The notes under the pieces: generated by a model
Databases searched by the model: none
Told to the model about the DNA's origin: nothing
What the model saw: the letters and a program-made list of their open reading frames with translations, nothing else
Assembly: GCF_901709675.1 (NCBI RefSeq)
Contig: NC_051098.1
Location: 16,115,464-16,179,463, forward strand
DNA: 64,000 nt
Source of the DNA: Syngnathus acus
Lineage: Eukaryota > Chordata > Actinopteri > Syngnathiformes > Syngnathidae
Direction of reading: 5' to 3'
Translations under genes and position numbers: made by a program
In this document: piece by piece, positions 1 through 13,500 of the stretch
Layout of the letters: each line of letters starts with the position of its first letter
Position numbering within the stretch: position 1 is the first letter of the stretch

Positions 1-976
1 AACTTCGCTCTTTTGAGCTTACCTGGCAGGAACGAGTATGCCAGTTACATTACATCTTAGACTAATACATACTGCACAGTGCATAGCTAAACGTTTATAA
101 CATCTCGGTGCATAGCTAAACGTAGTAACATCAGTGCGTGAGGCTACCTAGGGGAACTGGGAACAGACTGGACAGCTGTCCAATAGCCTTTAGCTAACGG
201 GTTAGCTTTCGAGCGTCTGTACCGCTACACGCTGACAACGTAATTGCTTCCGGTTTGTGTAATTCAAAATAAATGTTCAGACCGAAATCAAACACACCAC
301 TCAAATTAGCATTTACGGTAAGGTGAGCTAATCGTGCTAGGACGACTTTTTTTCTATCCTAAATACATTGAAAGTTGACACTGGATTAGTAAAAGCGCAT
401 CGCCGTAAAACCGGGAAATATGTGTTATTAGTGCTAACTTCATTAGCCACAAAACATTCCCTGCTCACAAAATGGCAGGAAACGATCTCCCCTGGCGACG
501 CATTCGATGTTTATTACAGAAAACATGGCTCTTTATTTGACATTTACAGTTGGGTATTTCCAGTAGCAAATACAAGGAGGAGGAAACGTATTACGGATTA
601 TCAAAATAAGAGTACTACTAAAATGTCTACATTTTATATGATGATAATCCAACAATCAAACTTCATCTGAAGTTGAATAAAGCCAGAAGATGTTGTATTG
701 TGGCAAATTCGGTGGACTCAGACCTACAATACACTCGTGTGACTAACAAGTGATTCAAATATGTTTTATTGTGAAAGTTAAAAAGCGGATGTGTAGTATT
801 GTATCGACGGCATAGTAATTTTGCTCTGTGCTTGTGAGAAAGGGAAGAAAGGAGCGTAGCCTTCAACGAAGTGCGGCTGGGTTAACAAGGAGGGCACTGG
901 CGCTTTATCATTATTATTGTCCGTACATTTTGCCCGTTTCCGCGTTCTTAACCTGGCGAAGGGTTGAACGGTTAAA
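1..976. promoter_or_regulatory. Upstream/promoter region of strn4, possibly bidirectional
   Basis: No convincing gene. The region holds a short direct repeat (the 14-mer TGCATAGCTAAACG near 80 and near 110) and an ETS-type site (CTTCCGG, about 247-253). In human, FKRP lies head-to-head with STRN4, so this stretch may be a shared promoter with fkrp lying left of the window; that is inference from synteny. The open frame at 368-670 has no recognisable domain and is not called. Confidence 0.35.
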
Positions 977-3900
977 ATGGAGGCGGACAGATCCGGTGGA
1001 GGACCGAACCCGAACTTCGGAGGCGGCGGAGCGGGGCGCAACCCAAACGGGCCCAAAGCAGCACCGGGCCAGTCAGTACCAGTAGCCGCTACTGGAGGAA
1101 TGGTAGCAGCAGCAGCGGCGGCGGCCGCGGCGGTCGGGGCCATGCCCGGATCGTCACACCTCCGCGAATCACAGCAGGAGGGCGATTCGGGAATGACTCT
1201 TCCCGGGATCCTGCACTTCATCCAGTACGAATGGGGACGCTTCCAGGCCGAGAAATACCGCTGGGAGGCGGAGAGAGACGAACTTCGGGTAAATGGTTTT
1301 AATGTTTACCCCGTACATTCGGAATGTTGACATGTTTTGAACCATACTATTGTATTATTTCTACCTTTTGACGCGGTCTTGGGAAACAATACAGTGCAAC
1401 ACCCTCAGTGGTCAATCAGATGACAACATGCTAAATGGCTAACGTTAAAGTGAGCTGCTATTCCACAGTGATTGACACCACAAACTCTGGATAAAGGATC
1501 TCTTGACGTGATGTAAAGTGTTTTTCCATAAAACTCATAGAATCAGGTTGTCTACTTGTAAAACATACGTATAAATATTGAGATGAACGGTCTGAATGCG
1601 CGATCCATCACTCAACCTTGCAAATGACCAGAGATGATTCCATTTTTTTATTTGGATGGTATTTTCATTTAACCACTCAGGACAGGGCACCTTTTATTTG
1701 AAGCTACCAACTTTTCAAGTGAGCAAAAGTATTGGAACAAGTGACTGATGCGGATGTTGCTCAGTTGTTGCTTTTGAGATTGATGGCTGAAGATTACGTT
1801 GTTCTCCTTTGGTGTGTGAAAATTGCATTTGCTGTTAAGCAAACAGGAAGACCGGGCAGGGAGCTTCCGAAGAGAGAAAAGCAAACCATTTTGAAGCTGA
1901 GAGAAAAATTCATCAAAGTATTGGTATGCATTGAGCAGGTGGGCCAAGGATATAGACGGACGGAAGTTGATGACAGAAACATTGTGAGAGCTGCAAAGAA
2001 ACACCTAAAGACAACCGTCAGTGACATCACTGCTAAGCCTCACAGGTCAGGGGTGAAAGTGTCACTATCCTCTTTTAGAAGAAGACAGCAAAAACAATCA
2101 AAAGGCCAGCTTGGCTTTTATATGACTTTCCAAGTTTGGAAAAATGAAGTACCCTGATAACTCCCAGGTATAGCACAGATGTGTGTGAGGCAGAGATTTT
2201 TACAAAGCACATCGAAAATGATTGAATGAGTCCACTTTTCTTGTCTTATCCTGATGCCGCTTATAAATATAACATAACCGGAACTTGTGACAACACATTG
2301 TTACTCAACACTTTTACTCACCCTGCTTCCCTGCCCGCCAATCCTATCTTGCTGGGTATAAATAGAAGCCTGATAAAATATGGATGAACAATAAAGCTGC
2401 ACTCGATGCTCTTATGGACGCCGTGGTGAGAAATCAACGGCGGCGCTCTGAACCGGAGCGTTGCCGTGTCTTTTAATGGCGTCTTTTACGACGTATTCCT
2501 TTAGCACCATCTTCCGTGAGCACAGACAGAGATGACCTGGCCTCCGTTTAATCACCTGACGGCCACACGCGTCTGGCTTTGGAACGCTCAACATGCCGGT
2601 TAGCGTGGCCTCCTGGCCTTGCGCGTTTACTAACATGTATTGGTCCACATGTCAGCTGCACTTGTAAATTAAGAATCCTCACCTCCTGTCGTATGTCGGC
2701 GTCATCTATCGTTTCACGGCTGCGTGACTACTCGTGGGAAGTTCTTGTCGCCTTGACAGGAAAAACCATGTGGCATTTTTTTTTTTTTTCATGTGGAAGG
2801 CCACCTGTGGTTGCGTGTCTTCACTGTCAAGGCAGGAATGACGACCCCCCCCCCCCCCCCACCCCCCTCGCACTGGACCAGGTGGGAGGTCCCGCAGGAG
2901 ACAGGTGCCAGTGGCCTTGTTCTTCTGTCTTGGTCAGGCAATCCAGGATCCTCCACAGCAATAGGTCCGGAGATTGTGGTTAGGTCTTGGTCGGTCCATG
3001 CCGAATCCTTATAGCGGCAATAAAACAGACCAAAGTCCGTCCGTCATGGGTGAGGCAAGTCTGCCTCACACTTTGGAAATTTGGTTTGGCGTGACAGCTT
3101 TGACCTTCCGTAGTGTTTGCAAAATTGTCCCTGATTTAAAACCTTGATTTTTGTATGTCCCGCTAAAGTTAATAGACGGGGAACAGCTGCTGTTCTCATG
3201 TGAGACGCCTTACATTAATGCAAGTAGGATACATTTCTGGAGGCCCATAAGATGTCACTTCCTGTTTAGCTCGGCTCACGGGATCATCAGTAATTAATAG
3301 GATTGTGCTCTCAGCCATGACACACTTTACAATATCCATATGTACTGCAGGCTTGTGGAGCGCGTCTTCCTCCTACACTATTGTGTTTATGTACATCCGT
3401 CTTATTACTTACTATCTAGCACAACACTCCAGTGGGTCAGCACACTGTATTTTTGGGGGGGGGATGAAATCCCACTCACAGGAAGGAGAGATCAGGTGGC
3501 AGGACGGCTTTTGCTTGCATCATTGCTTCTTTGTACTTGAGATCTTTTGTTTGTTTATCCTCATGACACACAGAAAATGACCAGAGGCTCAAGGTGAGCG
3601 TTGTATTACATGACTCTCAGTGCAAATATGTCCTGTCCTACCTCACTGCTGGTTCGGCAAAAAAAAAAAAAAAATCCCACAGCGCTTCTTTTCTTCTTGC
3701 TGTGAGTGAACACGCAATAGTGAGCTGGCACGGATCCTACACATTAACAAGATCAGGCTCGTCCCAATCTGAACTGGGATCTGGGCATAGGAGAAAAGAA
3801 CAGGATGATGTCTTCTCATCGCCATATCATTCCATTCCATAATAGTAATTCAATTGAATTATAATTTAAGACTTGCTCATAGTTTAGCATATCATTTTTA

Positions 3901-6900
3901 TTTCCTAACTTATTTGAATATAAAAGCAACACCTTATGCCCGTCGTGATTCCATCAAATCAGTTACACTTGGAAAGGCCCACGTTGCCAACCCGCTAACA
4001 TCAACCACAGCAATTCATAATGTACTCTAGGTTCTTAGATAACCCCCCAAAGACACGTCTGGGCCTAAAACAAACTTTGCGTTGTTTTGCGTACCATCAC
4101 GTTGCCAACTCGGACAATTCTCTCCAAAAGTCTGCGATAAGCATGGAAAATCACATCGCATTAATCAGGATTACTCGGCAGCCGCATCAGCGAGGTTGCC
4201 TTGGTAGATTATCCAGCAGGCCTCCGAAGGTTGTTACAAGACTGTGTGTGTGTGCGTGTGTGTGCTTGTGTGTGTGCTTGTGTGTGTGCTTGTGTGTGTG
4301 CTTGTGTGTGTGTGTGTGAGACTGACTGACTGCCCTCTCAAGTAGACCAAGTGGCTCTCTCTTGAGACCATGTTTTTAGATTGTTCTACTTCTTCCAGAT
4401 ACATGTGGGGGCAGAGTAAGGACTGCGAATGTGTTTATTCCAAGCGTGGCACTATTGCGCATTGCTTACTTGCTCGTACTTGCTTTTTTTGCGGCTCCTT
4501 AATCTGTCGGAGGCGGATGTGTCTTCCTTGATTAAAGATGAACTTCAATTGCTCTCTGTGGAGCGCAGACTTCCACCATGAGCAATTCTCTCGGTGTCTC
4601 CAAATCATGGATTCAATCTGAAACCAAGATTTGCATTTTTAATCGTTTTCATATTGAAAAAATACTGTAACGATTCCATCAGGCTTTTCTATTTTTGCTT
4701 GACAACTTCTTTCCTCAAGGTAGGTGTTTTATCTGCTCCGCGAGGAAGGAAACTGACGGAAAAAGAGAAAGGAAGCGCATAAAGGAAGGATGTGTCTTAA
4801 CCGTGCAGGGCCATTTGAATCTGGCCAGTGTTTTCTTGTTTTTCCCCCTTCTCGTGCAGCTGCGCACTGAGAGCTCGGTTAGAACGAGTTTAAAAATAAA
4901 AACTCTCGTCCACAACCCTCTACTTAACATTTGCTCCCACGACTTCTCATAAGTCTTGTTTGCCAACCTCGTCATCTTTTTGTGTTCAGTCTTCTCACTT
5001 ATTAAATAAAATTGACGCAGTGCTTGTTATTTATTCCTTTTTTTTTCGAGCAGTTGCACTCTGTTCCTATAGCGAGCTATAAATAGACACGGGCACCATA
5101 TATTATTTAGATAGACCCTTACAAACAGTAAAACAGAATGCCTTCACAAATTTAATAATGTTCTTTTTTCCCCCCCCCCAACGAAATGAACTGGTTTTAG
5201 GAAATGTCATTAGGTTAATAAAATTAAGTCAGACACACACACACTCAAGTCATTGCTTGCAAGTCAAATAAAAAAAAAAAAAAAAAAAAAGGTTTTTGAT
5301 ACTGCTTTTGTATTGGATCATATTAGCATGTTGCTAATAATCAACATGTCCATGTGTGCTTTCAGGCTCAGGTAGCATTCCTGCAAGGTGAGCGGAAAGG
5401 ACAAGAGAACACAAAACAGTACCTTGTGAGACGGATTAAAATGTTGGAATATGCCCTCAAACAAGAAAGGTAAGACTCCAATTGCTCGGGAAGTCCAAAT
5501 ATTTCATTTTGTCTTGGAGGAGTTTTCGAGGGTGAAGCTTGCCACCAATTGTGATTCTCTTGTAACGGGGCCCCCTTGTGGTCTTGCGCATGTGTTCAGG
5601 GCAAAACACCAAAAGCTGAAGACAGGAAATGACCTGAGTCCTGGTGACAAGAAACCAGAGATGGAAGCAGAACCCAGTAGGTTGACGTCCTTATCTCTTG
5701 TGCTAGATTTAAATGGATGTTATCTTATCCTCTGTTGTCACTAAAATGCTTTTACTGTGACTTCAAACAAGTTGTTAGTACTTCATTTATTTGCTCTCCA
5801 TAGTTCCCAATGGCCCAGCTGAGTCCGATTCTGAGCCAGCCAATCAAATGTCATGGAAGGAAGGACGTCAGCTACTACGCAAGTAAGTCTCATAAAGAAT
5901 AGTCCATTTCAGTGTCAGAAATTACCACATGGATGACTGGCTTGTGGTGTCCTAACTAACGTTCATGGCAAAGCCACTTCATGAGTATTCTATTAAAATC
6001 GATTTTTCTTTAAAGATTGTTTCAGGCATTTCATTAGAGTTGCAGTCTTTAAATGTAGTCACGCTCAATAAAAACAAGAGTTAAAAGGTTTACCGTAGCA
6101 CCACCTTGCGAACAGTCAGGCTGGGAATTTTTTTCAAAGCCTGCCTGTCAACACTAAAACAAATCTTTAACTATTTCAACTTCAAAGGCGACATCATAGA
6201 CCCAAAGAAATAAAAATAATGTCATATTGCACCAAAAGCCTATTGTATCATATTTGAAAATTGGGTTGTGATGTGCTATGATTTATTGGCTCGTCATTTT
6301 TTTGTCAATTTCACGCGGAGGTGATGATGTGTATCTGTTTCCTGTCATCATAGATATCTCGAGGAAGTGGGCTACTCGGACACCATACTAGACATGCGTT
6401 CAAAGCGAGTGCGCTCCCTGCTCGGGCGAAGCAGCCCCGAGGCCAACGGGCCTCCGCCGCCCGAATCCTCCCCGGAGCCGCGGGCAGCTGGAGAATCTTT
6501 GTTGGTCAGACAGATAGAAGAACAAATCAAGAGGTAAGAGGGAGACTATCTTGTTTTGCTTGCTGTTATTCAGAGAGGCTGACTTCATCCATTTGTAGGA
6601 ACGCAGGCAAAGAAAGCTCAAAGGAACGTCTCGGCGGATCGGTGCTCGATAAGATCCCCTTCCTGCACGGATGCGAAGACGACGATGAAGACGACAGCGA
6701 CGAGGACGACGACTTCCAAGGCATGGCGACAGACTGCATCGATGGCCCTCGCAAGAGCAGAAAGTCTCGAGTAAAGGTGCGACGGTGCAGTACCGTGCTG
6801 CCTACTAGTGGCCGAAGATGGAAACGGTGCCGCGCGATTAACCGAATCGCAACACTTTTTACGTATTACAGTCAATTTGATCATTGAAACTCTTGTTTTT

Positions 6901-7330
6901 TGAAATGTTTGAACATAATATGTCATGTTTTTCTCAAATTTTTTTATTGTTTCCCCTTCAGATGGTTTCCGAGCCCATGACCACAGACCTGGACCCGGAG
7001 GACGAGGAGGACGAGGACGACTCGGAAGACGCCCTGAGCGAATTTGACTTTCTGGGATCCGGGGAGGATGGGGAGGGGGCGGGCGAGGCCAGGATCTCAG
7101 GGGACGGACGGGAGTTAGGTACGAAGCTGCCATAGCATCCCTTCCAACCCCCCCTCCCCCTGCCACCGTTGTATCTGTCTTTCCCCACTTCCTCACACAC
7201 TCACCTTTTTTATGAGTTACTTCTCATTATGTTTCAGCATCTCTTCTTGTCAATAAAACCAACCTCTTTTCCCAACTGCCTGTCTCTTTGTCTCTGTCTG
7301 TGACTTCTAGCACTGTGTTACTGTCATCTG

Positions 7331-7372
<42 letters not shown>

Positions 7373-10300
7373 CTTCTCTCTCCTTGGGGTCATTTCATCA
7401 TGAGCGAGTATCATGCATGCAGCCTGTACATGTCCAAGTTGTCTCCCACACATAAATCAGAATTCAATCTTTATCTTTTTATCTCCATTTGGCCTTCAAT
7501 ATCATCCACATTCTATCCCCATGACTGGATGTGTTGTGTCTCTCCTGTCGTCGGGTTCAGAGAACCGCAGGAACAAGTTACAAGGCATGATGCCGGACTA
7601 CCCCGCAATGCCTGCCCCGCCCCCTTCTGTATCGGGACAAGCTCGCTCTGGCGAAGGTAAGACTCCCCCCCTCAGTCAAAAGAATCGAATCGCTTCTCTG
7701 TTTTCCCAAATGCATGCTTGTCGTTTTGATCCCCAAATAAGATGGAGGGGTCGAGTTTCTCCTCCATCTATAAATATATTCTTCCAGTATGCCAGCTGGT
7801 TGGAAAGTAACAGGATCCCGATTTAGACAAGAATGACTTTCACTATTTTGCTGTTACGTTTCTGTAACTGTGATATTGGCGGGACTGGCACGCACTCACA
7901 CTCCAAACCTGCAGGTGGTGCCCTGGGTTTCTCCTCGGATGTCTTCATAATGGACGCAGTCGGAGGCGGAGACATGAACTTGGGCGAACTGGCTGATCTC
8001 ACCGTCGCCAATGACAACGATCTCTCCATGGATGTAATTAACACATTTGCTCCCTCGGCCACACCGGATAGGGTTCAACCCTTCAGAAGCGGTGAGCTGA
8101 TTCCCGCTTTGATGATGTAACCCTATGTGTGCGTCACAGATGCAGGATAACAGGGAGGAGTTCAAGAAGACGTGGAACCCCCGTTTCACCCTGCGCAGCC
8201 ACTTTGACGCCATCCGCGCGTTGACGTTTCATCCCGGCCAGGCGGTGCTGCTCACGGCCTCGGAAGATGGAACCCTCAAACTATGGAACCTCAATAAGGC
8301 CATGCATTCCAAAAAGTAGGAACCCCCTGACCTTCAAAATGTAATTCAGTGCAAGCTATAGTTTTGGCCCATTTGCAAGCACAAATCATACCAGCGCTGT
8401 GTTTGCTGGCTGGACTGTCACTCAGCCGAGGTTTACCGTTAAACTAAACATAAAACCAAGAATTCTTCTGTGCTTTTAAAAAAACAACAACTCATCTTCA
8501 GCTTTGGCAGCTTAATGCTAACAAAATGCCATAGATGGGCTAATGGCTAACATCTGTGTTGCAATAACTGTTTAAGCAATGGATATTTGAACACAAAAGG
8601 TAGAGCAACACATGTAGATGGATAATATTGTCTCATTCCTGTTATTTTTTATTCGGAAAACACAAAAAACTAAAGCAAATACTGATTAATGTATTAATAA
8701 TTTCAACTCATGGGCAGAATCGAATAATTTGTTGACGCGATTTGAGCAGAGGTGACCAACTTCAAAAGGTGTTTCGGGAGTTATCTCAAGGCATCACTGT
8801 ATTATTGCCAATTGAACAAATACTCTAGTATGTAATTTTGTGTGTAGTGTAGATGTGACCTCTTAAGGTTAAGCAAAGTGTTTTCTTCCACAGAAACGCT
8901 GCTTTAGATGTTGAGCCCATCTACACATTTAGAGCGCACAGGTGAGTCCAAACATGGCCAAGAAAGAATGACATGAGACACTTGTTGTTTTGCCTGGATA
9001 AATGAAAAGCGAACTAACACGTTGCGCTCTTTATCCAGTGGTGCCGTTTTGTCACTGACTATGGGAGAAGATGGAGACTCCTGCTACAGCGGAGGCCTGG
9101 ATGGAAGCGTACGGTGTTGGAAGATGCCGGACCTCAATGTGGATCCTTACGATAACTACGGTCAGTCAGTCAGTCAGCTGAGCTATTGGCTTGTCATGAG
9201 CTGTTATGATACAAACGGCCACCTTAATTAGATCCCGGCATCGAGAGCAGCGTGCTGGCCGGTCACGAGGATAGCGTGTGGGGTCTCACATACTCGGCAG
9301 TCCACCGTCGGCTGGCTTCGTGCTCAGCCGACGGCACCGTTCGCATCTGGGACCCGCTCAACTCTGCCCCCTGCCTGTCTGTCATCAATAAGGAAAGAGG
9401 TAGCTACATGTGTGCCACTGGAGGGGAGGTCCCCTGTTGTTTACATATGTAACACGGCACGCTCCCGCCGTCTCGACAGAACACGGGACGCCCACGTCGG
9501 TGGCCTTTGTGGCTTCTGACCCCAACCAGGTGGTTGTGTCGTTTGACGCCGGCGAAACTCTGCTTTATGACCTCAACACGGAGCAGAGCATCACGGCACT
9601 AGAGACGCACACCAAAGATGGTACGTCCAAGACTCCCGCCTCAAGACGTTGTCGTACATGTTGAGAAATGGTTGTTTCTTTTCCTTGGCAGGAAGTGAAC
9701 TAATTAACCGTGTGGTCAGTCACCCATCTGAGCCCCTTTCCATCACTGCACACGAGAACCGCACCATCCGCTTCTTGGACAACAAGACAGGTACCCACAC
9801 ATTTATATTTATTGGTCAAGTCTTTTGTGGACCACCAGAGCATGTAAATATTCAACCCTCCTTTTTTTTCTCCATAGGTACAGTGGTCCATTCCATGGTG
9901 GCCCACTTGGATGCAGTTACATGTCTCACTACAGATCCAAAAGGCACTTACCTCATCTCGGGCAGTGAGTTGCAATCAAATTTCTATCTTACATATACAA
10001 TTCATCTCATAGAACGTCAACGTATTGCGCAATATTTTGATAGAGATTTCTAATATATTTTGTTTGGTTGATGCGAGGAAAGAAGAAAAAAAATCATGTC
10101 TCGTGATTGCGCATAAAAAATTAATATTAGTTCCACTGTGAGGTAATAAACAAGTATTAAAAAAATATTTACAGTTCTTGCCTAAAAATTGCAACACTGA
10201 AGTCATCACACTTGCATCCACCAGGGGGCATTTTCTGTGGTGTCTTAAAAAATACTAACCCACATTCCTGTTATTTTTGGCCTCCATCAAGCAAAACTCC

Positions 10301-10535
10301 ACACGTCAAACCAAATTTGACTTTCCTAATTCTTTGTTGCTAAATTTGGTTTCTCCCACCCGCAGGCCACGACTGCTCCGTGCGCCTATGGATGCTCGAC
10401 AACAGGACGTGCGTGCAGGAGATCACGGCCCACAGGAAGAAGCACGACGAGGCCATTCACGACGTGGCCTTCCATAGCTCGCAGCCCTTCATCGCCAGCG
10501 CCGGCGCCGACGCACTCGCCAAGATCTTTGTCTAA
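977..10535 (+). CDS. strn4: Striatin-4 (zinedin), STRIPAK scaffold, 17 coding exons
   Basis: Coding exons: 977-1288, 5366-5469, 5600-5676, 5804-5882, 6354-6533, 6599-6776, 6962-7118, 7561-7656, 7915-8033, 8140-8315, 8894-8941, 9039-9160, 9232-9399, 9480-9620, 9692-9790, 9878-9964, 10366-10535 (stop TAA). Lengths sum to 2313 nt (770 aa) and every junction is in phase; human STRN4 is about 750 aa. Order: Gly/Pro/Ala-rich N-terminus with a poly-Ala run (about 44-52); the striatin block LPGILHFIQYEWGRF (75-89) with its caveolin-binding aromatics; a coiled coil through about 160 (LQGERKGQEN, RRIKMLEYALKQER); the LDMRSKRVRSLLGR motif; acidic tracts in exons 6-7; and WD40 repeats from about 450 to the end (SEDGTLKLW, SADGTVRIW, GADALAKIFV). 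Striatins are regulatory B subunits of PP2A in STRIPAK, cytoplasmic and membrane-associated. Striatin family is certain; paralogue 4 rests on the N-terminus and the prkd2 neighbour. Confidence 0.93.
1620..2160 (+). pseudogene. Degenerate Tc1/mariner transposase fragment in strn4 intron 1
   Basis: The translated stretch at about 1850-1920 carries the start of a Tc1-type transposase (GRELPKREKQTILKLREK), and 1939-2095 carries the following DNA-binding part (VDDRNIVRAAKKH, TTVSDITAK, HRSGVKVS). The segment between them in intact elements is missing and the frame is lost after about 2110, so the catalytic DDE region is absent. The leader with AGCAAAAGTATTGGAAC (1721-1737) is typical of teleost Tc1 elements. 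It is a dead, internally deleted copy. I could not place its terminal inverted repeats. Confidence 0.75.
4225..4319. repeat. Interrupted GT microsatellite
   Basis: GT dinucleotides broken at regular intervals by CT, giving a repeated GTGTGTGTGCTT-like period of about 14 bp. Lies in strn4 intron 1. Confidence 0.9.
7323..7382. repeat. CT microsatellite in strn4 intron 7
   Basis: A nearly pure run of TC dinucleotides (about 7337-7368) within pyrimidine-rich sequence, upstream of strn4 exon 8 (7561). Confidence 0.9.
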
Positions 10536-13500
10536 TGGCACCGCGGTTCCATCTGGTGAGGCGGGTAGGGAGGGTGCGAGACTTTGAACAATTCATGCCA
10601 TGTATGTGGAGCGAGCCCAAAATGTTTTATTTCTAGAAGCAGTCAATAACTAGCGATGCAATACAGAAGTGATTCTCAAGTTTTAAAGTTCAAAACACTT
10701 AACTGTACTTTCGCTGTGATTCTTTCACACGCCACCAGAGGGAGCCCACGTACCACTTGTGGTATGCAAATCACACTTCAATCACAAGGCAACATGAATT
10801 CAATGTGACCGTTTCTCTTTTTTCCTTTCCAGACACCCTCTACTGTGCCGAAAGAGACGACAGTGGACTGACTTTCCCCTTCACGCACACACGCACACAC
10901 ACACAGTCTGTCCTGCACCCCACTGGCTGGGTTTTTGTCACAGGACGTCACCTCCCCCAACTTCCTCACTGTTTTATGCCTCAGTGACTTCTTGTTATAC
11001 AAACCACACAGCTTTTTTTTTTTTAGAAGCGCCTAACTGCAGCTTCAAATAAGATCACCCTTTTTTCTACACTACAATCCGCTTTTCCGCTTTCTCTTTC
11101 TTTTGTCTTTTTTTTTTAATTCCGAGTCTACCCACGGTTATATCAAGGTGGCATGTGCACTCGTGCTCTATAACTTACCGCTCGTGTTTTAAGGAGAGCC
11201 ACCAAGTCGACTCGTTCATGCATGCCGCGCAAATGCAAAGCGTAAATCTCGTGTGGCTGACTGGGGGATGTCGGTGTGCATTATCAAATCGTGGAATCGG
11301 CGCGTGTGTGCGTGTGTGTCACATTCCAAAGACTCAATGAGGAGTGTGTGTGCGCGCTGTTATTTCTATCCCCTAAGGTCCGAGAATGTTCAACATGCCA
11401 GTGTTTCAACTAATAGCTTTAATTTCAACTTGGCCAAGACCCGCTTTCACTGTTTAAGTGTCGTATGGAATGTTTATCCCCATGAATTCCTCTACATTTA
11501 AAGTGGAACTAAACCCAAGATAGCAAAAAGTTTTTGTTTTTAATGTTTATATCTTTGATATCAGGTGCTGTGTATGAGTCATTTCAAAAACATTGGCGAG
11601 TTCCGGCGGATTCCTCGGCTTCATTCAATAGACGGATAGTAACGACAAGCTAAAGACACTTGTCGGGCAAATTCTTCGCATCAGCATATTTTCTTTTGTT
11701 TATGTCTTTAAAAAAACCTCGAGGTGACGGACTTGTACAGCACTTTATCATTATGGTTCATTCATTTGTTTTCTCAAGTGATTTTCCAAACTTTAAAATG
11801 GTTAATGATGCTTAAAAATAACACACCAGCCTGGGAAATTCAACGCCCTCAGCCAACACGATTCAATGCTCAATTGGCTTTGACGTCACTTTCCGTCAAT
11901 GGTTTGGCCCAATGTGGTGTTGTCACGATGATGAATAATTCAAATAATTACAGACTAGCGCTAGTGTATACAATGTATTCATGCTTTAAAAACATTCGGG
12001 TTTAGTTCCCCTTAAAGTGCGCTGATGCTCTTGTGAATCAGTAGCGTGAGTTATTAGATAGAGGAAATGCGGCGTGAGGCTTGACTGTGCGTTCCCAGCA
12101 AATTGTTTTATTTGCTACTTTTTACTGTACAGAGGAGCGTGTGCGCATGCGCGTGTGTGCGCGCGCACTAGTGAAATCATGGTGCTATGAAAGCCTGCGT
12201 TAGTTCAGGGACTTTTTCTGCGCGCGAGAGTAAGACTTGCAATGTTGACGTCACTGTTGAATCATTTCATCGACTTGTCATTCATTGTTGACTTTTCTAA
12301 ATTCCTTCTCTGTGCAATGTGTGTATGTAAGAGAGAACCTCAGCTTCCTCGCATTGTTTTGTTTATTTCGGAATGTGTCAGTTGTTGTTCTGCATTTAGA
12401 TTTAAAAAAGCAGGACATCATCCCGCATTGTAGCACGTTAGCTCACCATCCTGGATGCTAGCAGTGGTAGCGTGTCAACGTAGAGGAACGGCTTCAGGGG
12501 TTAAAAGCGTTATTTTGAATGGGTCACGTTTAGACACCGCACATGTGAAGCAAAGTCATGAGGCGATATGTGAGAACGTCAGTTGATCTTAGTAACGTTC
12601 CATCAAAAAGTGTCCAATGCTCTCTTTTGTTATCTGTCAGGGGAAAGCCTATCCAGTCATGGAGAACCGTTTTCTATAGGCGATATATTTATGATTTAAA
12701 AAAAACTTTTGGTTTATTACCTTGTAGTGATGGGCATTTTCGTCAATATGGTTCCATTGTGGGGAAATGAAATACTCACTTTTATTGGGCTAGATGAATC
12801 TGAATGTTTTTAACTCTTTGGATTAATAATCCATTTGTCCAAATTTTTTTAAGGTTAATGACTGACAATATTGTTATGCCCATCCTAGTAAAGACTGATA
12901 ATAAATCGTTATAAAATGGGTCCGACTTGCAACTCTTAAGATAACAGGGTACCTTTAAGGTCAGTTGAATTTTTCTAATCATCAGGGGGAGTCCAGCGTT
13001 AGTTTTCCACAAACAGGGTTAATGCCCCCCCCCCCCCCCCCCCCTTGGTTATCCTTGAGAACCTTAACAAACTGGGAAAAACCAAACAAACATGCGACTG
13101 CATCAACTGTCGTAGCAGGTCCCCAAAGAAAAGCGGACCTTTATATGAAGCGTTTTTACTTTTTACAAGAAAAACGCCGCTCCCTTTTCCATTGGATTCC
13201 AGCATGAACGTATTTTCAGCAAAAGGAAAAAAATTTTAAACTCGCGTAAAAGCAACGCAAACTACTAGCCTGCCGTGCGTATTAGTGTTTCTATTCAAAG
13301 TGGAGGTCCGAGTGAAATCTTTTTCTTTTGTTTTCAAAACAAGGCTATCAAGTAAACAAAACGTTAGGCCAAAGCCAGCTCACTAAGTTCTGACAAATGA
13401 GTGAGACTGAAAACGGTTGTATAGATGCAAACCATGCCAGTCCCATCTCTGTTTTCTTGCATCTCTTTTGATTCCGAATGCGACATGAGCTGAAAGAATA

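Larger units (their letters stand above)
1289..5365 (+). other. strn4 intron 1 (4.1 kb)
   Basis: Contains the Tc1 relic (1620-2160), a C run (2847-2862), an A run at 3660-3674, a GT-rich microsatellite (4225-4319) and an A run (about 5271-5290). Several short open frames have no recognisable content. No other gene seen. Confidence 0.7.

Noticed and set aside
368-670. 100-codon open frame upstream of strn4
   Set aside because: No recognisable domain and ordinary AT-rich composition; likely chance.
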